DNA of 64,000 bases from Pseudacidovorax sp. RU35E (GCF_900156165.1 NZ_FTMY01000014.1:100846-164845); one strand, 5' to 3'; shown: positions 25,122 through 34,455, counted from the first letter of the stretch. Numbers and translations: made by a program. Notes: generated by a model not told the origin, from the sequence alone.

Positions 25122-26404
25122 CGACGACTTGGCCGGTGGACACCCCTGGGCGCGCCGGCCCCTTTTCTTTCGATGCCATGAAGCCTTCCGAGCAACCCTC
25201 TCCCGCAGCCAGCGGCCCGCTGGCCGGCCTGCGCGTCCTCGACCTCACGGCCGTCGTGCTGGGCCCGCTGGCCACGCAGATCCTGGGCGACCAGGGCGCG
25301 GACGTGATCAAGGTCGAAAGCCTGGAAGGCGACCTGATGCGCGCCAACGGCGTGTCGCGCCATCGCGGCATGAGTTCGATCTACCTCACCATCAACCGCA
25401 ACAAGCGCTCGCTGGCGCTGGACCTCAAGCGGCCCGAGGGCGTGCAGGCCCTGCTGCGCCTGGCGGCCACGGCCGACGTGTTCATCCACAACATGCGCGT
25501 GCCGGCCATCGAGCGGCTGGGTCTGGGCTACGAGGCACTGCGCCGCGTGCGGCCCGACATCGTCTACTGCGTGGCCACCGGCTACCAGGAAGGCGGCGCC
25601 TTCGCCGGCAAGCCGGTGTTCGACGACATCGTGCAGTCGGGCTGCGGCCTGGTGGACCTGAACCTGCGCGACGGCGCGCAGCCGCGCTACATGCCCACGC
25701 TGGTGGCCGACAAGGCCGCGGGCCTGATGGTGGCGCAGGCCGTCACCGCCGCGCTGCTGCATCGCGCACGCAACGGTCAGGGCCAGTATGTGGAGGTGCC
25801 GATGTTCGAAGCCATGACCGCCTTCACCCTGGTCGAGCACCAGGGCGGCCAGGCCTTCGAACCCGCCACGGCGGAGCCCGGCTATGCGCGGGTGCTGGGC
25901 GGCGGGCGGCGGCCCCTCGCCGTCCGCGACGGCCATATGACGGTGCTGCCGTACTCGCCCGCGCACTGGCAGGCGCTGTTCGAGCGCACCGGTCAGGCGG
26001 CGCTGCTGCAGAAGTACGGCCCCATGGACCGCAGCCAGCTCAATGCCCGTGTGCGCGAGCTGTATGCCGACCTGGCCGCCGTGGTGGCCGACATGGACTG
26101 CGCCACCTGCCTGGCGCTGTGCGAGGAGCTGGACATTCCGGCCACGCGCATCTATGCGCTCGATGAGCTGCGCGAGCACCCACAGCTGGCCAGCGTGGGC
26201 CTGTTCGAGATCCACGAGCATCCGACCGAAGGCCCCACCGTGCAGGTGCGGCCGCCGGTGCGCTTCGGCAGCACGCCGGCACGGATCGCGAGGCTGGCGC
26301 CGACGCTGGGCGAGCATTCGGCCGAGGTGCTGCGCGAGGCGGGGCTGACGGCCGAGGAGATCGAATCGCTGGCCGCCACCGGTGCCGTGAAGCAGGCCGT
26401 CTGA
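25118..26404 (+). CDS. Class III CoA-transferase (CaiB/BaiF family)
   Basis: This is a family III CoA-transferase of about 428 residues. The N-terminal LAGLRVLDLTAVVLGPLATQILGDQGADVIKVE, NRNKRSLALDLKRPEG and FDDIVQSGCGLVDL segments are typical. It would activate a carboxylic acid by CoA transfer. The chosen ATG overlaps the receptor stop as ATGA; an ATG at 25178 (MKPSEQ) is the alternative and gives the more usual N terminus. Co-transcription with the receptor suggests uptake followed by activation. Confidence 0.9.
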   Translation: MTTTWPVDTPGRAGPFSFDAMKPSEQPSPAASGPLAGLRVLDLTAVVLGPLATQILGDQGADVIKVESLEGDLMRANGVSRHRGMSSIYLTINRNKRSLALDLKRPEGVQALLRLAATADVFIHNMRVPAIERLGLGYEALRRVRPDIVYCVATGYQEGGAFAGKPVFDDIVQSGCGLVDLNLRDGAQPRYMPTLVADKAAGLMVAQAVTAALLHRARNGQGQYVEVPMFEAMTAFTLVEHQGGQAFEPATAEPGYARVLGGGRRPLAVRDGHMTVLPYSPAHWQALFERTGQAALLQKYGPMDRSQLNARVRELYADLAAVVADMDCATCLALCEELDIPATRIYALDELREHPQLASVGLFEIHEHPTEGPTVQVRPPVRFGSTPARIARLAPTLGEHSAEVLREAGLTAEEIESLAATGAVKQAV

Positions 26405-26424
26405 GGTCAGCAGGGCGGCCTGGC

Positions 26425-27441
26425 CTATTCGGCCACCACGTTGGCCTTCTTGACCAACGCCGCGTAGCGCTCCTGTTCCGATTTCAGAAAGCGCGTCGCT
26501 TCGTCCGGGCTGTTGAGGATCAGCTGGTCGTCACGCTTGGCGAAGCCGGCCTTCACCTCCGGATCGTTGAAGGCGGTGACGAAGGCGTCGTGCAGGCGTT
26601 TGACCTGCGCAGGCGGCAGGCCCTTGGGCCCCACCGCCGCGAACCAGCCGGCGATATCGATGCCCGGAAAGCCCTGCTCCGCGAGGGTCGGCACGTCGGG
26701 CAGGGCGCTGACCCGCTCCTTGCCCATCACGCCGATGGGTCGCAACTGCCCAGCCTTGATCTGCCCCTGCACCGCGACGACGGCCGCCGCGCCCATCTCG
26801 ACCTGGCCGCTCATCAGGTCGGTGACCATGGGGCCCATGCCCTTGTAGGGGATGTGGCGTGCGCTGCCACCCAGCTCGCTCACGGCGAGTTCGCCAGCCA
26901 GGTGGATGATGGTGCCGTTGCCGGAGGATGCGAAGTTGAGCTCGCCGGGCTTGCTCTTGAGCAGCGTCTGCAGCTCCCTGGCGTTGCGCGCGGGCACCTT
27001 CGCCGGATTGACGACGAACACGAAGGGCGAACCCCCGATCACGGTGATCGGCGCGATGTCGCCCAGGCTGTCGTAGGGCAGTTTGCGGAACACGCTGGGA
27101 TTGACGGCATGGTTGTTGGAGATCACCGCGATGGTGTTGCCGTCGGGAGCCGCCCGGACCACCGCCTGCGTGCCGGTGATGCCGCCCGCGCCGGGCATGT
27201 TCTCGATGACCACCGGTTGGCCGCCCAGTGCCTTGGACAGCGCGACTTGGGCCGAACGCAGGATCACGTCCACGCCCGAGCCGGCGCTCACCGGCAGGAT
27301 GACGCGCAGTGGCGTGCCGCCCTGCGCATGGGCGCCGCCGGCCAGGCCGAGCGCCACGGCCGCAGCGCCGCACGCCATGAGGGTGCGGCGCCGCATCGCG
27401 GCGGCATGGGTGGACGAGCGTGGGGCGTTGGCGATCTTCAT
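26425..27441 (-). CDS. Bug/TctC-family periplasmic solute receptor
   Basis: This 338-residue orphan receptor has an N-terminal signal peptide ending near GGAHAQG. Family blocks are LRVILPVSAGSGVDVILR, VIENMPGAGGITGTQAV, NPSVFRKLPYD and HIPYKGMGPMVTDLMSGQ. A GGAGAC box supports the start. It is last in a - strand unit behind an HMG-CoA-lyase-like gene and a CoA-transferase; the ligand is probably a branched or hydroxylated carboxylate handled by those enzymes. Confidence 0.9.
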   Translation of the reverse strand: MKIANAPRSSTHAAAMRRRTLMACGAAAVALGLAGGAHAQGGTPLRVILPVSAGSGVDVILRSAQVALSKALGGQPVVIENMPGAGGITGTQAVVRAAPDGNTIAVISNNHAVNPSVFRKLPYDSLGDIAPITVIGGSPFVFVVNPAKVPARNARELQTLLKSKPGELNFASSGNGTIIHLAGELAVSELGGSARHIPYKGMGPMVTDLMSGQVEMGAAAVVAVQGQIKAGQLRPIGVMGKERVSALPDVPTLAEQGFPGIDIAGWFAAVGPKGLPPAQVKRLHDAFVTAFNDPEVKAGFAKRDDQLILNSPDEATRFLKSEQERYAALVKKANVVAE

Positions 27442-27513
27442 GGGTGTCTCCGTCGTTATGAATGTGATGCTGGGATGGGCTGCAGCGCAGAGCGCGCAGC
27501 CGCTCTTCGAAGC

Positions 27514-28665
27514 TCAGGTGGCGGCAGCCTTGAGGGCGGACAGGATCTCCTCGCTGTGCTCGCCCACGCGCGGCAGCGGCATGCGCACGCCCGGCCGTCG
27601 GCCGCCGAGCGTCAGGGGCAACAGCACCACGTCGGTGGTACCGCCGTCGTCGGTCACCATCGGCGCCAGGCCACCGCTCTGGCGCAGGTGGGGGTCGTCC
27701 ACCAGCTGCTCGGGCCGCGCGATGGGCGCGTAGGGAATGCCGGCAGCCTCCAGCCGCGGCGCGAGTTCGTCCAGCCGGTGGTCGACCAGGATGGCGCCGA
27801 GTTCGGCCAGCAGCTGCGGCCGCACGGCCACGCGGGCGGCGTTGTCCGCATACTCCGGTCGCTGGGTCAAGGCGGGACAGTCCAGCACGCGGCACAGCGT
27901 GGCGAACTGCTTGTCGCTCACGGCGCCGATGAACAGCTGCTCGCCGCCGGCCAGGGTGAAGACGTCGTACACGCTCCAGGCCGACACGCGGGACGGCATG
28001 GGCGGCGGGGCTTCGCCGGTCATCAGGTACTGCTGCATGTGCTGCGAGGACAGGAAGACGCAGTTCTCGAACAGCGCGCTTTGCACCTCCTGGCCCCGGC
28101 CTGTGCGCTCGCGCTCGCGCAGCGCGGCCAGCACGCCGATGGCGCCGAACATGCCGCCCATGATGTCGTTGACGCTGGTGCCGGCACGCAGCGGCCGGCC
28201 CACGGGCCCGGTCATGTACGACAGGCCGCCCATCATCTGCACCACCTCGTCCAGCGCCAGGCGCTTTTCATAGGGGCCGGGGAGGAAGCCCTTGTGGCTC
28301 ACGTAGATCAGGCCCGGATGCCGGGCGGAGAGCGTGGCGTAGTCGAGCCCCAGCTCCTGCATCAGACCGGGGCGGAAGTTCTCCAGCACCACGTCGCAGG
28401 TGCCGATCAGCTCGGCGGCCGTCTGGCGGCCGGCCTCGGTCGTGATGTCGAGCACCACGCTCTTCTTGTTGCGGTTGAAGCTGCGGAAGAAGCCGATGCC
28501 CAGGCCCGGCAGCCGCCGCGTCTTGTCGCCGCCCGGTGGCTCGATCTTGATGACCTCGGCGCCCAGGTCGGCCAGGATCATCCCGCAGGTGGGACCCATC
28601 ACCATGTGGGTGAATTCGAGGACGCGCAGGCCGGCCAGCGGCAGAGCGGAAGAGTCGGGGGTCAT
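27514..28665 (-). CDS. Class III CoA-transferase (CaiB/BaiF family)
   Basis: This 383-residue family III CoA-transferase shows LAGLRVLEFTHMVMGPTCGMILADLGAEVIKIEPPGG, RSFNRNKKSVVLDI, AGTSVNDIMGGMFGAIGVLAAL and RTGRGQEVQSALFE. It lies 29 bases after the lyase-like gene and upstream of the receptor gene. Together they suggest activation of an acid to its CoA ester before C-C cleavage. The substrate is not predictable from sequence. Confidence 0.9.
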   Translation of the reverse strand: MTPDSSALPLAGLRVLEFTHMVMGPTCGMILADLGAEVIKIEPPGGDKTRRLPGLGIGFFRSFNRNKKSVVLDITTEAGRQTAAELIGTCDVVLENFRPGLMQELGLDYATLSARHPGLIYVSHKGFLPGPYEKRLALDEVVQMMGGLSYMTGPVGRPLRAGTSVNDIMGGMFGAIGVLAALRERERTGRGQEVQSALFENCVFLSSQHMQQYLMTGEAPPPMPSRVSAWSVYDVFTLAGGEQLFIGAVSDKQFATLCRVLDCPALTQRPEYADNAARVAVRPQLLAELGAILVDHRLDELAPRLEAAGIPYAPIARPEQLVDDPHLRQSGGLAPMVTDDGGTTDVVLLPLTLGGRRPGVRMPLPRVGEHSEEILSALKAAAT

Positions 28666-28694
28666 GGGTGTTGGGTATTCCGGTGGGTGGGCAT

Positions 28695-29639
28695 TCAGGC
28701 TGGCTGGGGCGCGGCGGCGAAGGTCTTGGGCAGGCCGGCACGCCAGAGCGCGCCGTGCGTGGGTTCGCCCGCGATCCAGTCGGCCACCCGGGCACGCAAC
28801 GCGAGCAGGGCGGGGAGGTCGAGCCCGGTGTGGATGCCCATGGCCTCCGCCATGAAGGCGAGGTCTTCCGTGGCGGCGTTGCCGCTGGCGCCCGGTGCAT
28901 GCGGGCAGCCGCCGATGCCGGCCAGCGAGGCGTCGAAGCGCGTCACGCCCAGCAGCAGCGCCGCATGCACGTTGGCCAGCGCGAGGCCGCGCGTGTCGTG
29001 GAAGTGGCCGCAGCAGAAGCGATCGCCCGCAATGCGCAGGGCCTGCTCGAACAGCCGGCCGACCGAGGCCGGATCGGCATAGCCGACCGTGTCGGCCAGG
29101 CTGACGCGGTCGGCGCCGGCGTCGAGCAGCGCCTGCATCAGGCGCAGCACCTCGGCGGGCTCGACGCGGCCCTGCAGCGTGCAGCCGAAGGCCGTGCCCA
29201 CCCCGCCTTCGATCAGCGTCTTGCGGCCGGAGGCATCGCGCGCCGCGCGGGTGCGGGCCAGCTCGGCCACCACCTCGTCGGGCGTCTTGCGCAGGTTGGC
29301 CAGGCTGTGGGCGTGGCTGGCCGACAGGGGCAGGATCATCAGGTCGGCATCGCCTGCCAGCGCGGCTTCGGCCCCGCGCAGGTTGGGCACCAGCACCGAG
29401 GCGCGCAGGCCCGGCAAGGTCTTGGCGAAGGCCAGCACCTCGGCGGTGTCGGCCAGTTGCGGCATCAGCCTGGGCGGCACGAAGGAGCCCACTTCGATCT
29501 CGGTCTGGCCGGCCGCCACGGCCTGGCGCAGCCATTCGCACTTGGCGGCGGTGGGCACCACGGTGGCGATGCTCTGCAGCCCGTCGCGCAGGCCGACCTC
29601 GCGGATCGTGACGTGGGAAGGGTAGGAATGCGGGGCCAT
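28695..29639 (-). CDS. Hydroxymethylglutaryl-CoA lyase-like enzyme
   Basis: This 314-residue TIM-barrel lyase of the HMG-CoA lyase/DRE family shows the metal/catalytic motif REVGLRDGLQS, the metal His pair GHFHDTRGLALAN, and the catalytic-Cys loop GIGGCPHAPGASGNAATEDL. HMG-CoA lyases split 3-hydroxy-3-methylglutaryl-CoA or analogues to an acyl-CoA and a ketone or keto acid. Its neighbours (CoA-transferase, receptor) point to catabolism of a 3-hydroxy-3-methyl or related acid. It is divergent from a LysR regulator. Confidence 0.9.
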   Translation of the reverse strand: MAPHSYPSHVTIREVGLRDGLQSIATVVPTAAKCEWLRQAVAAGQTEIEVGSFVPPRLMPQLADTAEVLAFAKTLPGLRASVLVPNLRGAEAALAGDADLMILPLSASHAHSLANLRKTPDEVVAELARTRAARDASGRKTLIEGGVGTAFGCTLQGRVEPAEVLRLMQALLDAGADRVSLADTVGYADPASVGRLFEQALRIAGDRFCCGHFHDTRGLALANVHAALLLGVTRFDASLAGIGGCPHAPGASGNAATEDLAFMAEAMGIHTGLDLPALLALRARVADWIAGEPTHGALWRAGLPKTFAAAPQPA

Positions 29640-29730
29640 GGGCGTGCTGGGTGGTTGACGGTGGTCGTCTCTTGAAGCCAATGTAGAAGTGCCCATCGCG
29701 GCGGTAAAGTGATGATTTTTCCGTTCAGGG

Positions 29731-29745
29731 TTTCCGAATCGGAAA
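29731..29745. promoter_or_regulatory. LysR-type box TTTCCG-AAT-CGGAAA
   Basis: This perfect 15-bp interrupted palindrome fits the T-N11-A LysR pattern. It lies 9 bases upstream of the LysR ATG and within the 114-bp region shared with the divergent lyase operon. It is the natural autoregulatory site. Confidence 0.65.
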
Positions 29746-29753
29746 GACTCTTC

Positions 29754-30662
29754 ATGCCCGACCTCGACCTCACCACCCTGCGCCTTTTCGTCGCCGTGTG
29801 CGACCACCGCAACATGGCACGTGCCGGCCAGCAGGAGCACCTGGGCCCATCGGCCATCAGCAAGCGCCTGGCGCAGCTGGAGGCGCAGGTGCACGCGCCG
29901 CTGCTCGAGCGGCACCGCCGCGGCGTGGTGCCCACGGCGGCCGGCGAGATCCTGCTGGAGCACGCGCGGGCCATGCTGGCCACGGCAGACCGCGTGGCGC
30001 GCGACATGAGCGCGTGGCGCCATGGCGTGAAGGGCCAGGTGCGGGTGCTGGCCTCGGTGTCGTCGATCTCGCAGCATCTGCCCGACGACATCGCCGCCTT
30101 CCTGCAGCAGCCCGCGCACGCGCAGATCCGCGTGGACATCGAGGAGCGCACCAGCGCGAGCCTGGTGCAGGCCTTGCGCGAAGGCCTGGCGCCGGTGGGG
30201 GTGTGCTGGGATGCGGCCGACCTCGAAGGCCTGCAGACGTTGCCCTATCGCGGCGACCAGCTGGCCGTGGCCGTGCCCCGGGGCCATCCCATGGCGCGCC
30301 TGAAGCGCTGCAGCCTGGCACAGACGCTGGCGCACGACCACGTGGGCCTGCCGGCCAACACGGCCGTGCACACGCTGCTGGCCCGTGCCGCGGCCATCAT
30401 CGGCCGGCCGATCTACTACCGCGCCGTGGTCTCCACCTTCGATGCCTCGCTGCGCTGCGTGCAGGCCGGGCTGGGCGTGGCCGTGGTGCCGCGGGAGATC
30501 GTGGAGAGGTCGGGCGCGGGCGAGCGCCTGCGGGTGGTGCCACTGAGCGATGACTGGGCGCAGCGGCGCTTTGCGATCTGCTTTCGCAACGCCGCACAGC
30601 TCTCACCGGCTGCACGGCTTCTGACGGAGCATCTGGCTGCCGTGGCGCGGCCGCGCGGCTGA
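29754..30662 (+). CDS. LysR-family transcriptional regulator
   Basis: This 302-residue regulator has an N-terminal winged helix-turn-helix (LTTLRLFVAVCDHRNMARAGQQEHLGPSAISKRLAQLEAQV) and a C-terminal substrate-binding domain (VRVLASVSSISQHLPDDIAAFL, LPANTAVHTLLARAA). The ATG at 29754 fits the family N terminus; an upstream in-frame ATG at 29709 would place coding over the operator. It is divergent from the lyase/CoA-transferase/receptor operon, which it probably controls. Confidence 0.92.
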   Translation: MPDLDLTTLRLFVAVCDHRNMARAGQQEHLGPSAISKRLAQLEAQVHAPLLERHRRGVVPTAAGEILLEHARAMLATADRVARDMSAWRHGVKGQVRVLASVSSISQHLPDDIAAFLQQPAHAQIRVDIEERTSASLVQALREGLAPVGVCWDAADLEGLQTLPYRGDQLAVAVPRGHPMARLKRCSLAQTLAHDHVGLPANTAVHTLLARAAAIIGRPIYYRAVVSTFDASLRCVQAGLGVAVVPREIVERSGAGERLRVVPLSDDWAQRRFAICFRNAAQLSPAARLLTEHLAAVARPRG

Positions 30663-30815
30663 GTTCGAGAGCGCCCGCCGAACGATGGCGGGCGTCGGGA
30701 AACGTCCGCCCCTTGGACCTCGGGTCGCCGGGGGCCTTCGCGGCCTGCCCGCCGTCCCGCGGACGCTGCGCCGCCTGACACGCAGCGCCTTCGCGCGCAG
30801 GCAGGCTCGGCGCTC

Positions 30816-31316
30816 ATGAAGCGCTTCCTTGACCTCTTTCCCCTGGTGCACGCCCTCATGGCCGTGGTGTTCGCGGTGGCATCGCTGATGCTGCTGGTGA
30901 TCGCCGCGCGCATCGGCTGGGATGCCTTCGGCGCCGGCCTGGACCGCGGCTCGGCCGCCTCCATCATCGAGGCATTGGGCGTGCTGGCATCGGCCGTGGT
31001 GGCGCTGCAGATCTCGCGCACCATCGCCGAGGAGGAAGTGGTGCGCGAGGCCCACATCAGCGGGCCGACGCGCGTGCGCCGCTTCCTCTCGCGTTTCCTG
31101 GTCGTGCTGGTGGTGGCCCTGGCGGTCGAGGGCTTGGTGGCTGCCTTCAAGGCGCAGCGGGCGCCGGCCGACATGCTCTACGCCAGTGCCCTCGTCGTCG
31201 CCGTCGGCGTGCTGCTGGCGGGCTGGGGCGTCTTCATCCACTACAACCGTGAGGCGGAAGAGCTGGAGCCGGAGGCCATGGCCGAGGCCAAGCAGGAAGA
31301 CGGCAAGGTCAGCTGA
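30816..31316 (+). CDS. Inner-membrane protein of unknown function
   Basis: This 166-residue protein has about four hydrophobic helices (near residues 11-32, 47-64, 93-110 and 121-141), charged cytoplasmic loops with REAHISGPTRVRRFLSRF, and an acidic tail (EEAELEPEAMAEAKQEDG-like). No catalytic motif is seen and no family was recognised with confidence. It stands alone between a LysR gene and the convergent AhpD-like gene; the 153 bases upstream show no clear promoter. Confidence 0.75.
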   Translation: MKRFLDLFPLVHALMAVVFAVASLMLLVIAARIGWDAFGAGLDRGSAASIIEALGVLASAVVALQISRTIAEEEVVREAHISGPTRVRRFLSRFLVVLVVALAVEGLVAAFKAQRAPADMLYASALVVAVGVLLAGWGVFIHYNREAEELEPEAMAEAKQEDGKVS

Positions 31317-31325
31317 GGACGGCGG

Positions 31326-31859
31326 TCAGCCTGCCGGTGGCGGGGGCGGGGTGTCCTCGATGTCGACCTCGAAGTTCTCGAGGAAGCGGCTCACCATCAT
31401 GTAGAAGCCGATCACCAGCGTCAGCTCGGCTACAAGGGCCGGCGACAACTGCTTGCACAGGGCCTCGAACATCTCGTCGGGCGCCTTGACGTGCTCGACC
31501 ACCTGGTCGACGTAGTCCAGCACCATGCGCTCGGTGGCATCCAGCGCACCTGGGTCGGCGCCCGGCTCCAGCGCGGCGACCTTGTCGTCGGCCAGCCCCA
31601 CGTTGCGTGCCACGCGCCGGTGTTGGTGCACCTCGTAGCTCGAACCGCACAGCAGGCCCACGCGCAGGATGGCGATCTCGCGCAGGCGCGAGTCCAGCCG
31701 GTTCTCGCGCAGGATGGCGCCGCCCAGCGCCAGGAAGCCCTCGGCCACCTTGCCGGCGTGCGGCAGCATGCGGTAGAGGTTGAGCGGGGGACGCGAGCCT
31801 ATCAGCTGGCGGTAGGTGTCGGAGGCTTGGGCGAGGTCGAAGTAGGGAACGCGGGCCAT
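31326..31859 (-). CDS. Carboxymuconolactone decarboxylase/AhpD-like protein
   Basis: This 177-residue all-helical protein of the CMD family shows LYRMLPHAGKVAEGFLALGGAIL, LRVGLLCGSSYEVHQHRRVARNVGL and a C-terminal hydrophobic helix. The redox CxxC of true AhpD is not present (CGSS), so thiol peroxidase function is unlikely and a lyase or decarboxylase role is more plausible. It is the last of four genes of the LacI-linked operon. Confidence 0.85.
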   Translation of the reverse strand: MARVPYFDLAQASDTYRQLIGSRPPLNLYRMLPHAGKVAEGFLALGGAILRENRLDSRLREIAILRVGLLCGSSYEVHQHRRVARNVGLADDKVAALEPGADPGALDATERMVLDYVDQVVEHVKAPDEMFEALCKQLSPALVAELTLVIGFYMMVSRFLENFEVDIEDTPPPPPAG

Positions 31860-31933
31860 GGTGCGGTGTGGGGTTGAGTCGCATCGGCGGGCGGGCCGCC
31901 GATGCAATGGGCAGTGGGCAGTGGGCAGAGCGC

Positions 31934-32950
31934 TCAGCGGCTTTCGGCGCTGGTGCTGGCGATGAGCGACTTGTAGAGCGTGACCTCGTCGACCATCATC
32001 TTCTGGATCGCGGGCATGTCGTCGAGCATCGGCTCCGAGCCGTTGGCCCGCAGGAAGGCCGGGTAGTCGGGGCCGTGGAGCACGCGCTGGATGGCGGCCA
32101 TGAGCTTCTCGGTGACCGGGGCCGGCGTCTCGCTTCGCACCAGGAAGACGTCCCAGCTGTAGTACGAGAAGTCCGGCAGCCCGCTTTCGGCCACCGTGGG
32201 CACGTCCGGGTAGTTGGGATGGCGCTTGGTGCCCGTCACCGCCAGCGCGCGGATCTTGCCGGCCTTGATCAGCTCCTGCGTGGCCGTGGCGTCGCCATAG
32301 GCGATGTCGATGCGGCCGGCCGCGAGGTCGGGCAGTGAGGCCGGATAGCCCTTGTACGGCACGTTGCGCAGCTTGATGCCGGCCAGATTGGCCAGGCGCT
32401 GCGAGGTGAGGTAGTAGCCGTCGGAGTAGGTGCCGATGGTCAGCGCCTCGGGTTTGGCCTTGCCCACCTCGATCATCTGGCGGATCGTCGTGAACTTGGA
32501 GTCGGGCGGCACCGTCAGGATGGCCGGCGCGCGCAGCATGCCGCCGACCAGTTTGAAGTCCTTGAACGGGTCGTAGGGCAGGCTCTTGCCGTAGGCGACC
32601 GGGATGGTGATGCCCGACGAGCTGCCCACCAGCAGCGTGTAGCCATCGGCCGGCGCCATGCGCACGGCCGAGAAGGCGATGACGCCATTGGCCCCGGGCC
32701 GGTTGTCGACCACCACCGGCTGGCCCAGCTCCTTGCCCAATGCGTCCGCGAAGTTGCGGGTGCTGGTGTCCAGGCCGTTGCCGGCCGGGAACATCAGGAT
32801 GATCTTGAGCGGGCGGTCGGGGAAGGCACCGCCGCCCTGGGCCTGGCCCTGCGCCTGCACCGGCGCTGCGGCCAGCAGGCCTGCACCCATCAGCAGGCCC
32901 AGGACGGCGCCGAGCACGCGGCGGCGGGGCGTTCGAAGAAGGTGCGTCAT
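31934..32950 (-). CDS. Bug/TctC-family periplasmic solute receptor
   Basis: This 338-residue orphan receptor has a signal peptide (RRRVLGAVLGLLMGAGLLAAAPVQAQ) and the family blocks PDRPLKIILMFPAGNGLDTS, VDNRPGANGVIAFSAV, SLPYDPFKDFKLVGG and VPYKGYPASLPDLAAGRID. Gene context (SDR, two CMD-family proteins) suggests an aromatic or alicyclic acid ligand. No tctA or tctB is in the window. Confidence 0.9.
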   Translation of the reverse strand: MTHLLRTPRRRVLGAVLGLLMGAGLLAAAPVQAQGQAQGGGAFPDRPLKIILMFPAGNGLDTSTRNFADALGKELGQPVVVDNRPGANGVIAFSAVRMAPADGYTLLVGSSSGITIPVAYGKSLPYDPFKDFKLVGGMLRAPAILTVPPDSKFTTIRQMIEVGKAKPEALTIGTYSDGYYLTSQRLANLAGIKLRNVPYKGYPASLPDLAAGRIDIAYGDATATQELIKAGKIRALAVTGTKRHPNYPDVPTVAESGLPDFSYYSWDVFLVRSETPAPVTEKLMAAIQRVLHGPDYPAFLRANGSEPMLDDMPAIQKMMVDEVTLYKSLIASTSAESR

Positions 32951-33001
32951 CGCGGGATCCTTTCGTGGGTTCGGTTCACAGGGCAGGGAAGCGGTGCGCG
33001 C

Positions 33002-33583
33002 TCACGGGGCCGGGAGCGCTGTCATGCGGGACAGGGGCGCGTCGTATCCGGGCTCGAGTTCGATGTCCATGGACTGCAGGAAGCGCCCCACGCACACATA
33101 GAAGCTCGCCGTAAGCACCAGCTCCACGACGGCGGCGTCGTCGAAGCCGCAGTGCTTGAGCTGCATCAGCGTGGCGTGCGAGGCGGCCGGACCGCGCGTG
33201 ACCTCTTCGGCCAGCTGCAGTGCGGCGCGCTGGGCTTCGTCGAACAGGTCCGACGTCTGCCAATGGGCCAGGGCGTCGATCTGCGCATCGCTCACGCCCG
33301 CTTCCAGGGCCATGGGCACGTGGTGCGCCCATTCGTAGGCCGTGCCGGAGATCTGTGCGCCGCGCAGGATGAGCAGCTCGCGCAGCGGACGGGGCGTCTG
33401 GGCGTTCTGCCGCAACGGCCAGGCGAAGTCGAGCCAGCCGCGGAACATGGCGGGTGCCGTGGCGAGCACGCGGTAGAGGTGGGGCATCTCGAAGTCCGGG
33501 CCGCGGGCCTGGCGCACTTCATCGAAGAGGGCGGCGGCCTGCGGATCGGCCGGGTGTTCGGGGAGCAGGGGAATGCGGGGCAT
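33002..33583 (-). CDS. Carboxymuconolactone decarboxylase-family protein
   Basis: This 193-residue CMD-family protein has the typical LRELLILRGAQISGTAYEWAHHVPMALEAGVSDAQIDAL core but no redox CxxC. CMD proteins act in the beta-ketoadipate pathway or in ring-cleavage-like steps. The stop of the SDR gene is 2 bases upstream of its start, so the two are co-translated or co-transcribed. Confidence 0.87.
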   Translation of the reverse strand: MPRIPLLPEHPADPQAAALFDEVRQARGPDFEMPHLYRVLATAPAMFRGWLDFAWPLRQNAQTPRPLRELLILRGAQISGTAYEWAHHVPMALEAGVSDAQIDALAHWQTSDLFDEAQRAALQLAEEVTRGPAASHATLMQLKHCGFDDAAVVELVLTASFYVCVGRFLQSMDIELEPGYDAPLSRMTALPAP

Positions 33584-33585
33584 AT

Positions 33586-34455
33586 TCAGCCACCCTTGCT
33601 CTCGCGCTTGTCGGGCGCCAGTCCGGGCGATGGCGCCTTGCCGGCCGTGGCGCCCGCATCCACCGGCAGGATCACGCCCGTCACCCAGCGGGCCTCGTCA
33701 CTCGCCAGGTAGGCCACCGCCTGGCCCACGTCCCAGCCCGAGCCCTCGGTCTGCAGCAGCGAGCGCATGCGCCGCTCCTCGCGCACCTCGGGCGTCATGC
33801 GGCCTGCGACCATGGGGGTGTAGACCATGCCGGGCGCCACGCAGTTGACGCGGATGCCTTCGGTGCCGTGGTGCGCGGCCATGGCCCGCGTCATGTTGAC
33901 CACCGCGCCCTTGGACGTCGGATAGAGCAGGGCGGGCGTGCCGCCCATGAGCCCCGCCACCGACGCGATGTTGACGATGGCGCCATGGCCCAGCTTGCGC
34001 ATCTCGGGGATGGCGTAGCGGGCCATCAGCATCATGGAGGTCACGTTGATGCGCAGCGCGCGGTCCCACTCCTCCAGGTCCAGGTCCACGGCGCTGCCGC
34101 CGGGGCCGCCGATGCCGACGTTGTTGACCAGGATGTCGACGCGGCCCCAGGCCTCCACGGCCGTGGCGACGGCCTGTCGGCAGGCCTCGGCCTGCGACAC
34201 GTCGCAGGCGAGCGTGATCGCCTGCCCGCCCTCGGCCACGATGGCGCGTTCGGTCTCCCGGGCCGCCTCGGGCTCCAGGTCGAGCAGCAACACGCGGGCG
34301 CCGCGGCGCGCCAGCAGGATGGCCGCGGCGCGGCCGTTGCCGACGTCGGCCGTGCGGGAGCCGGCGCCGGTCACGATGGCGACGCGGCCATCCAGGCGGC
34401 TGCTGGCAGGTTGGGAATGGTCGGCGGCGCCGAATGGGGTCGGAGTGGTGTTCAC
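33586..34455 (-). CDS. Short-chain dehydrogenase/reductase
   Basis: This 289-residue SDR has a cofactor motif TGAGSRTADVGNGRAAA, longer than TGxxxGIG, an NNVG motif, Ser of NIASVAGL and the catalytic YPTSK. The substrate is unknown. It is first gene of a - strand operon (SDR, CMD, receptor, CMD) downstream of a LacI repressor gene. The operator palindrome at 34543-34554 is about 90 bases upstream of its start. Confidence 0.9.
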   Translation of the reverse strand: MNTTPTPFGAADHSQPASSRLDGRVAIVTGAGSRTADVGNGRAAAILLARRGARVLLLDLEPEAARETERAIVAEGGQAITLACDVSQAEACRQAVATAVEAWGRVDILVNNVGIGGPGGSAVDLDLEEWDRALRINVTSMMLMARYAIPEMRKLGHGAIVNIASVAGLMGGTPALLYPTSKGAVVNMTRAMAAHHGTEGIRVNCVAPGMVYTPMVAGRMTPEVREERRMRSLLQTEGSGWDVGQAVAYLASDEARWVTGVILPVDAGATAGKAPSPGLAPDKRESKGG

